Source of the DNA: Eucommia ulmoides
Taxonomy: Eukaryota > Streptophyta > Magnoliopsida > Garryales > Eucommiaceae
NCBI GenBank assembly: GCA_016647705.1
Contig: CM028330.1
Coordinates: forward strand, 36,407,534-36,471,533
Direction of reading: 5' to 3'
Length of the DNA stretch: 64,000 nt
The notes below the pieces were generated by a model. It had not been told where the DNA came from, ran no database searches, and saw only the letters and a program-made list of their open reading frames with translations. The translations under genes were made by a program, and so were the position numbers. Below, one piece after another: positions 46,201 through 55,844 of the stretch. Within the stretch, counting starts at the first letter, position 1. Each line of letters starts with the position of its first letter.

Positions 46201-49200
46201 AAGGGTCACTTTATGCCCCAAAATGAAATCATGGTGACAAATGTTTCCAATACTCCAACAACTTATTGCACCACATCTTTTTTTTTTTTTTAAAAACTCA
46301 CACACCCATGAGATTCGATCCCCAGACCTCTGGCCTAGGAAGGGTGGGCCTTACCACTAGCCCACCATCGAACCTAAAATTAGTGCACCACATCTTGTTC
46401 ATGCACATCTCAAGATTTGGAACGATTTTTGATCCAGCACTTTTCACCTTGAGAACAAGGTGAGAGTCGAAGGGGGCAGTATTGATAGACTAATTAGTTA
46501 TAAGGGGTTGAGAAAGTTCTAGTCCTCTCTAGATTAGTTCATTGTTATTTAAGGCGCGAAGCGCACTGAGACGCAATGACCCCCGAGGCGGCGAGGCGCA
46601 CATTTTAAATATGTGCTTTTCTATTATCATGGATGCGGAAAATATTCAAATTTCACCAAAATAAAATATATATTGCTTGTTTATAAAATTTAAAACCCTA
46701 ATATAATTAAATTTTGTTAAATAAAACTAAACAATAACAGAAAAAGATATAAAAAATTACCCAGAAAACAGAGAACCAAAGTTGTTGAACAAGGGAGTTT
46801 TTAAATTGTAGAAGAAGAATATTGAATGAGAAAAGTTAATTAAAATCTAAAATCCTAATAAAATTAAATCTAAAAAACCCTAATAAAATTAAATTTTATT
46901 ACATAAATAAACAATTAGTTAAATAAATAAATAATTAGTTCAAAAAGTAATAAATAAACAAGTTAAACAAATAAATAAATAATCAATAACAGAAAAAAAA
47001 AAAAAAAAGATTCGAGACTGGTCGAAGGAGAAGAAATGCGAAGCAGGAGGAGGATCGAGTCGAAGCAGAAGAAATGTGAAGCAAGAGGAGGATCGAGTCG
47101 AAGCAGAAGAAGGATCGCGAACACTCGCAAAGAGGAATCGAAGAAGGAAGAAGAAGAATCGAAGAAAGAGAAGAAGAAGAATCGTAGCAGTTAGCTTCTT
47201 GCTTCGAAGAAAGAGAAGAAAAATCGAAATTGATTTCGATTTCAGTAACGAAATCGAAAGCGATTTCGTTTTCGAAACCCTAAATCGATTTCAAGAACCA
47301 AACAAGAATCGAAGAAGGAGAAAAAGGAACCTGACATCTGAAATCTGAAGAGGATCAAGAACCTGGATGGCTGTCTTCAAAGAGGCGCGCCTCAGCAGCG
47401 CCTCGCTGCTGAGGCGCGCACATCTTTGAAGGTGCCTTGCCTCACTACCGAGAGGCGATTTCTCATCCCCTCGCTTCGAGGCTCGCACCTCATGCGCCTC
47501 AAGCACGTCTTTCACAACAATGGATTAGTTGTTGAGTTTGTTAGTGTGTTAGTTTGAAGTGAATAAATAGCAGTGAGGGCTTGGGGTAGAACATAAAAAA
47601 TTTGGGGAAAAGAATTGGGAGAGACTAGGCTCTCGAAATCCTAGAACCAATTTACTGTTTCCTGTATTTCCATTCTATATTTTGATTAATTCCAGTTCAG
47701 TTCATCTAAATTTCACTATACCTTTCATTTTCTCTTTTCTAATTGTTGAGAATTATCAAATTGTTGAGAGTGATCTATCAGTAACAAACAAGCATAGAAT
47801 GCAGCCACTGCTCCTCCTGATGCTCCTTGGTTGCTGGACACTGGAGAAAACAGCCGCATCACTAATCATCTGGCTAATCTAGACATTTGCTGATCCTACC
47901 AAGGCATGAATGAAGTTACTGTTGGCAGTGGGCAGCACCTTGTTAGGCTCTATACTCCCCCTCATAATTTTCAGCTTAATAACATTCTTCATGTCCCACA
48001 AATCTCTTCTAATCTTGCTTTTGTCAACAAACTCACTAATGACAATAATTGCTCAAACGGCAACAATTGCTCAGTTGTTTTCCATTCCAAGGGCTTCAAA
48101 ATACTGGAGGGCCTCACCAAGAAACCTTTGGTACAAGGCCCATGTAGACAAGGTCTATACCCTTTGTTGTCCAAGACTGCTTCCCAGCCCACCACTGTAA
48201 ATTGTTCCTCCACAGATTTGCAGTGCACGACCAACAACAAAACTGGTCCACCTCTTTCACAATTAGGCCTGGGCATCCTTCTGCTGTGGTCTAAAACTGC
48301 TTTGCATTTTCCTGTTTTGAATAAAACTTCTGTTTGTGAATCTTGTGCTGCTGCAGAATGTCACAAACTGCTTTTTACTAAATCTGTAAATATGTCACAG
48401 CATTCTTTTGATTTGATTCATGCTGATATATGGGGTCCTTCCCCAGTTACTTGTTTTCAAAGTTAAAGATATTATTTGGCTTTCATTGACAATTTCACCA
48501 GATATTGTTGGTTGTATCCTTTGAAAACCAAGTCAGAAGCATACAATAGCTATTTGCTTTTCACAGCTATGATACCTACTCAGTTTAATTCGGCCATGAA
48601 AAGCTTTAGATCTGATAATGATACACTGAATCTGAAAACCTGAGCAAAATAGTGTTGTACAGACAAACACAGGCATCTAGTATAGACTACAGTGGCTTTA
48701 CTAGCTCAATCCGAACTTTCCCACAAAGTATTGGCTAGATGCCATTCTCAAAACCATCTTATCAATAGATAGCCTAAACCTCTTTTGAACTACAAACCAC
48801 CATCAGTGTTTGTATGCTTGTGCTCCATCCTACATTCATCTCAAAGCTTTTGGTTCATTATCCTTTCCTTGGGTAAGACAATGTCAGCAACACAAGCTTC
48901 AGCCCAGATCTGTCAAATGTGTTTTCTCGGGCCATCGGGCCACATCTAAAGGGTAAAGGAGTCTTGTCATTTCCACTCAGAGAGTATGTGAGTCCAGACA
49001 TGTCACATTCATTGAGCATGTGTTCCCTTTGCATCATTCTACATCTTGATTAACCAATTCTGCTTCACCTACTTCAGCCACATTTCCACCTAACTTTGCG
49101 TCAAAACCTACTTCCCCTCCTATGGTTTCATATCCTACCACTATTTACCTTCAAGATCATCTTCTTTATTAACATCTTCTCAGTCCAATGCCTCATCTCC

Positions 49201-52200
49201 TTCTCCTAGTCCTTCTCCCTCACATCCCATCTTCCTCTACTCCTGCACCATCTTCAATATCTTAATCCCATGATTAAGACTAGATGGGTTTCATTTCCTT
49301 AACATTCAGAAAATCATGGGAATTTCTTAAGTCATGTTTTAATGCTTGAATTTTTTGTATTTTCGTTATTTTATTTGTTGTTTGATTCGTTTCAGAGGTC
49401 AGACCTCTGGGCTGTGTGTCTTCCTGGGCTCAAACTTAGTCTTGGACTTCAAAAACACAGCCTTTCGAGGCCCATCACTGACAGAGGCTGAGTATAGGTC
49501 ATAGGTCAATGGCTCATGCTGCTACGGAGCTCACTTCAGGCACCTACTTACTCAAAGATCCACATGTTCGTATTCCTAGTCTTCCTTTCCCATGGTGATA
49601 ATATTTCAACTCTCTCCTTAGCTGCAACCCTATTTTTCATGCACGAACAAAGCACAATGAGGTGGATTAGCATTTTGTTAGGGAAAAGATTGTTAACAAG
49701 CAAATTCAAATTGTTCATGTTCCTTCTGTTGAGCAAATTGCGGATCTTCTCACAATGTCTTTAAGCACTCAAGTGTTACATACCTTAAGGCCAGGCTCAC
49801 ACTAGCTTCCTCTTCCTCAGCCACTATGAACTTGCAGGGGGGCATAATATGATAATAATAGCACTGTGAAGTCATCTGGCAACTCAAGCTCAAAGCAGTT
49901 TGTTAGAGTTCAGTTAGTTGAGTTTGTTACTCCTGCCTATTGTAGCAATTGTAGAGCTGTATTAATTGTCTACAAGTCTATAAAGTGAACCGTATACACG
50001 CTTGATAATCAATCACTGGGAATAATTTTTTCATCTTCTTCTACACACTTGCATTATGATTTTCCCTCAAATCACTTAACACTTGAGTTATGGTATTTGT
50101 GTGGCGTATAGCTGCATGTCAGCACAGATAATCATTGGTTTCAATTGTCTCTTGATAGTGAACACTTCTAACTTTGTCAGAATAATTTTATTCTTATTCC
50201 TACACTTCCATATTCGTAGTTCCAGTTAACAGAATAGTATAATTGGTGATATTTTATTTTATTTATCTAGATTGAATTATTGCGAGGTTATATAAAAAAT
50301 TTCGAAGGTTTCACAGTTAAGGTATTATGAGTGTTTTTATATTCAATTCTAGATATTCATTGTGCTACTATATCAATGACCAGGATATAAGTTATCCTAG
50401 TACGGCACGGGATATACACTAATACATATGTATATATATTAATCACACACATGTATATTAATAACACAATCTATGCAAATTACAATACATCTCATAACAA
50501 AATGCCACTCTTTCTCATTATCTATTATTTTTTATTTCGGCACATATCAGAAATGGGAAAAAACAGATTTCTTGTTTCCATTTCTTTTTTTCCTGTTGAT
50601 TGTTTTTCCTCCATTACTTCTCCCAAAGACTCATGTGTCAATACATTTGAATACTCCTTGTAAGTTGTAACCAGTGCTTAATTATTGGATTCCCTATGAT
50701 GAGCAATTTGGCATACAAAAATTCAGATAGCCAACCGACCTAAGTGGCAAAGACTTTGTCTGGTATTGTCATTATAGTGCATTGTAACTCATAAATATGC
50801 TAAGTATGATCAAAAGATGCATTAGAAGATTGTCAAGTTTCAGTTAAACACACACACACACACACATAAAATACAACTTCATTTTGCGATTTTATGCGTG
50901 TATTATAAGTTTTTTAAAGTCTTTACACCTTCAAACTTAAATATGAACCGCGGTTGCATGGGGCAAAACTATTTCCTTCTTTTGGTTTCACAGACAACTG
51001 CTGATAAGCCCAAGTCAACTACAATCTCACACTGATTGTATCCTTCTAACAACACACACACCCCTCCCAACATCGTCCATGGAAGAAACTATCTTTAATT
51101 TGTTCTCTCAAAAGTTCATTAAAGCCACTGAAAACCCCAATTAGAATCAATCCTTATGTTTCTACTTTATTTTATTTTTTATGAATCAAGCAGCTTTTCT
51201 TGTTTTTATATATGATACCTTTTTTAACTTTTTTTCCATGTGTATGATACTTTTTTCTTTCATGAGGATACTACATGTGTCTATCACCTATTACCCACAG
51301 AGGGACAGGGCATGTTTGGGAAAATCCCATCTCCAAATTGTGCACATGGTATTCCCCGTCTTTGCTGTCATTCAGATTACAATTAATCATCCATGGCCAA
51401 CTTGCAACGCAACTTAAAAGAAGTAAAAGACCATATATAAATATGGACTGAAAATTATAAGAGATTTCTTAAAATCTTAAATGTCTGATGTAAAAAGATT
51501 ATAGTTGATTACAAGACAAACAAATCATGGAGTCAATCACCTGTCTACACTGACCAGAGAAAAATAAGTACACCCAACATCAATCATATGCAAACAAAAT
51601 TAATAGCTTACTAAGAAGACCAGGAACTGGCATGTTAGCCAAAATACATGAATTGAGGTTTTACTGGCTGGTACTTCAAGAGTAATAACTTTGGCCCCTC
51701 AATTTATGCAATTCTCGACAAACAGCATTTTTGAAATGGGTATCACCATCCTAATCCAGAAATATCCATTACTTCAAGTGCAGCTTTATAGTTAGGATTG
51801 ATTTATTGCACCCCACCCCCCTTTGCCCCAATGCATAACAGCCCCCAATTTTGGAACAGAAATTGAGTATTCAAACGAGCTCTGATTTTGACAAACTACG
51901 TATGCATGGATTCATAGAATACAACTTAGAATCAAGAATATCATAAAAACAATAAGATTTTTTACCCCCCAAATCACTCGCCGCTTTTCAAGAAAAGAGA
52001 AATTACGTGTTTCACATGAAAACTAAAATTTTTAAAAACACAAAATTGTTATCATTTTGTATCCATTTCTAATAATCTACATATGTATTTCTAAGTTTTA
52101 AGGGTGTAGAATCAAATTTTGAGATCAATTTTGACATACAACATATGTAACAAAATCAATCTCTTTCAAAGACTCGAATATCTCATTTATTAATACAGAC

Positions 52201-55200
52201 TTTGCATGTCAAAATTGATCCCAAAATTATACTCTACACACCTTAAAACAAGGGAAAACAGAATTAAATTATTAAAAAATAAAAGTGGATAAAAATGAGA
52301 TCAATTTGGTGATTAAGATATTTGAACATTCACGTGAAACCTAATTCTTTTTTTTTTTTTCCTTTTTTTTTTAATGGGCGAGTAATTTGAGTGTCAAAAC
52401 TTGAGGCTTTTCTGAAATTCATGATTTTAAGTTGCAGTACTCAAACTTATTCATGAAAATATTGATAATCCAAACTAGAGCTCATTTGAGTAGTCAATTT
52501 GTGTTTTAGAGTTAGAGGTTTGTTTAGCTTTTCCATTCATTCCACCATTAGATTTGACACAAAAAGTAATTTTTTCACTTTATTACAAAGTCCAAGGTGA
52601 AGTGTCTATTTCCAAACCATAGTGAGGTAAAGCGAATTTGGCCAAAGTGTAAGAGGGCGGAGTGTAGTCACCTTATTTGGACAACACGATTGAAGTAATT
52701 CTATTTTGCATCATTTTTGTTCAATGGGCGGTCACACTCACTCTCCTTCCCTTGTTCCTAGGTTCTCTTGTGGCAACAACATCAGTGGCTTTTTGAGTTG
52801 TAAGATAAGAGATGTATTATTCAATATTCTACCTAGCTAGATGTAATTTGTGTTGTTTTCTTTCAAAACATTGTTTAACTATTGGCAAACTTTAGGACTT
52901 GTACGCAGATGAACTAAAATCTTTACAAGTTCTTGTAACTCATTTTTTTTAAAATTCCACATTTTAAGATTTCTCTAACCATTTCCCTCTATTGGAAGAT
53001 AGAAATTTTCATTTATATCTATTACAATAAAGAGGAGAATACAAAAATAATGGGACAACTTAACCTTAAATATGGGTCGACATGGGCCTTACAAGGAAGC
53101 CCTAATACAGAGATAAATACTAAAGTGCCCTCTAACACTCCCCCTCAAGTTAGAGCATATATATCATATGTTCCCAAGTTGTTACAAATATATTTTATCC
53201 GAGACCCCCAAGCGGTTTACTAAATAAATCTATTAACTAATCAACAAAATTAATATGTCAAGTATGAACCAACTTTTGTAGTAGTTTTTCTTGAATAAAG
53301 TGACAATCAACCTTAATGTGCTTTGCTAGCTCATTAAAAATTAGATTTGATGCTATGTGGATTGCGCTTAATTATTACACACTAGACTCATGGGAAGAGA
53401 ATGGTCGAACCCAAGTTCCTCTAACATATGTTTCAACCAAATCAACTCACATGCGGTACGAGTCATAGCTCGATATTCTGATTCAGCATTTGATCGCTAC
53501 CACACTCCGTTTCTTACTCTTCTAAGAGATACATAGTAGTTTGTCGTAGATTTTCTATCTCAAGGAAATCCACCCCAATCAGCATTCATATATCTTTCTA
53601 CGTGAATGTGTCCATGATTCTTATACAAATGTTCATCTTTCAGATATCTAAGAATGCGGACATCTGGTTCCCAATGACTCGTTCTTGAATGATCTAAAAA
53701 CTGACTGATAACACTAACTGCAAAGAATATATTAGATATGGTAATAGTCAAATAATTCAACTTCCCAACTAATCTAGTTTGTCCCAAGTCCATTAATAAC
53801 TCTCCTTGATTTGCCTGTAATTTTGATGGTGAGTCTATTGGTTTGGACCCTAACATCTCTATTTCGCTCAATAAATCAAGTACATATTTTCTCCGAGAAA
53901 AGTAAATACCTTGACTCGGTCAAGCAACTTCGATATCCAATAAATATTTCAACTGACCCAAGTCTTTAGTCTGATACTTACCATACAAAAATTGTTTGAC
54001 TTCAATGCCACTGCAGTCATCTCCTGTAATCACGATGTCATTAACATGCACAATCAATAATATTCTCTGTGTCACCATGTCTGTATAACACTAAATGATC
54101 GATTCCGCATCATTTAAGGGCAAATTTAGTGACCACGTCACCAAATAACCCAAAACATGCTCGAAGAGACTGTTTGAGACCATAAATCGACTTCGTCAAC
54201 CGACATACCAACCATGACTCCCCCAGAGCAATAAATCGTGGGGGTTGCTCCTTATACACCTCTTCAAGTAAATCGTCATTCAAGAATGCATTCTTGGCGT
54301 CTAACTGATGTAATAGCCAACAAAAGGTCGTTGCAAGGGAGATGAATAGACAAGCCAATGCAAGCCTAGATGCTGGATAAAAAGGTTTTGATTCTTTTGA
54401 ATAATCAACGCCATATACTTGAGTGTAACCTTTGGCAAGTAAACATGCCTTAAGTCGATCAATGGTACCAGTCGGATGGATTTTGATGATATACACCCAC
54501 TTTCAACCTACAACTGTCTTGCCAAGTGGAAGATAGATGAGATCCCAAGTACCATTTTGATATAAGGCAAGCACTCTTCCCCCATTGCAATCCTCCAACT
54601 GGGGTAAGTGAGTGCCTTTGAAACAAAGTTCACAATAGAAACGAAGAATAAAGAGACAACAAAAACATAATAGGAAGCCGAAAGATGTGCATTTGAAACG
54701 AAATTAGATACAGGATAATACATGAACAATTGCCCTTCCTCAGAGCAATGGGTTGTCCAAATCACACGATCATTTTACAGATAAAGAAGAATCCACGCAC
54801 ACGGGAACGATAGGTGCAATATTGGAGGTCGATGGGCTAGATGGGGCTTTCGGATAACGAGAGTACACCTGCAAGGGGGGACAAGGAGGGTCAGGGGAGG
54901 GGGGAGGGATGGTTTCTATAGGGGATGCGGATGGACTAGGGGTAGATAACCTAGGTAAAGGAAGTTTAAACACCAAGGTCAGCACAAGTGTGGGGTTAAG
55001 AAAAGTAAGGAGTGGATTAAAATAAAGTAACATCAGCATACACAAGAGAACAACGCAAAGCGAGACTATAGCAACGATACTCTTTCGAGTACAGGAGTAT
55101 CCCAGGAAGACACATTTCTAGGCACGAGTGCCTCGTCTTGACTATGAACAAGTTAATGAACAAAGTAGACACAACCAAAATACAGGAACTTTAGTACAGT

Positions 55201-55813
55201 CATCTCTTCCCATTGCTTCTATATAATATAACTTTAACATCAAAGAATATCAGGAGAAGAATATTCATGTCCACGTGAAGTCTCTTAATTGTGGCAAAGC
55301 ACGTGGTGACGATTTGTGTATCCTACTAGATGTGAAAGTATTCAGCCGACACAACATACATCCAAGTAAGATTGTTCGCAAATAACAACCGAACAAACTC
55401 CCTCAGCTCTTTACAGGTCTCCACTTGGGTACGTCTACAAACTGAGTTTCCATGGAGTTCCATAATTGAGAGAGAATGTGAACATATAACTTGGTCCACT
55501 CGTCAACCTTCTTTATATCCTCTAAAGAAGGACAGGTGAGATGACGGTATTTCCCTTTTCTGGTGAGGGCCACTTTGACGGCCTTGGACCACTGGAGATA
55601 ATTACTCCTATTCAACTTACAAGTGATTAATATTGGAAGTACCATTGAAGACTGAAGCTAACAAAGAGCAACGAACAAACCACGAAATTATAATGGGAAA
55701 TAGACCAACTAAAATGAAACATGTGATAGACCAACTACAATGAAACATGTGAGACGGGAAAAAGACAAATATGTAATATAAAAAGCAAAGGCATAACAAT
55801 AATTTTATGTTGA

Positions 55814-55844
<31 letters not shown>

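Larger units (their letters stand above)
43390..47780 (+). mobile_element. LTR retrotransposon with gag and a captured gyrB fragment, no pol
   Basis: Complete by its borders: 5' LTR 43390-43730, 3' LTR 46483-47780 (interrupted by a hAT), and perfect 5-bp duplications GTAAC at 43385-43389 and 47781-47785. Next to the 5' LTR, TTGATAATCAGAACAG looks like a mutated initiator-Met primer-binding site. Before the 3' LTR is the purine tract GAAGGGGGCAGTAT. Between lie a Ty3-like gag and a stretch matching DNA gyrase B. No protease, RT or integrase was seen, so it must have used another element's enzymes. After removal of both hAT insertions it is about 2.3 kb. Confidence 0.85.
42536..50045 (+). mobile_element. 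Copia retrotransposon (decayed), split by another LTR element
   Basis: Plus-strand order is gag (42536-43384), protease and integrase (47781-49050), linker, a deletion of most of the reverse transcriptase, RNase H remnant (about 49480-49800), polypurine tract GCAGGGGGGCA (49833-49843) and 3' LTR (49850-about 50045). The 4391-bp element 43390-47780 sits between zinc knuckle and protease with a perfect GTAAC duplication. No 5' LTR was recognised. It lies antisense to LRR1, within its intron. Confidence 0.8.

Noticed and set aside
47076..47348. Lys/Arg-rich 90-codon frame resembling a nuclear basic protein
   Set aside because: Translation of GAAGAA/AAGAAG purine repeats inside hAT element B; no domain and no start context.
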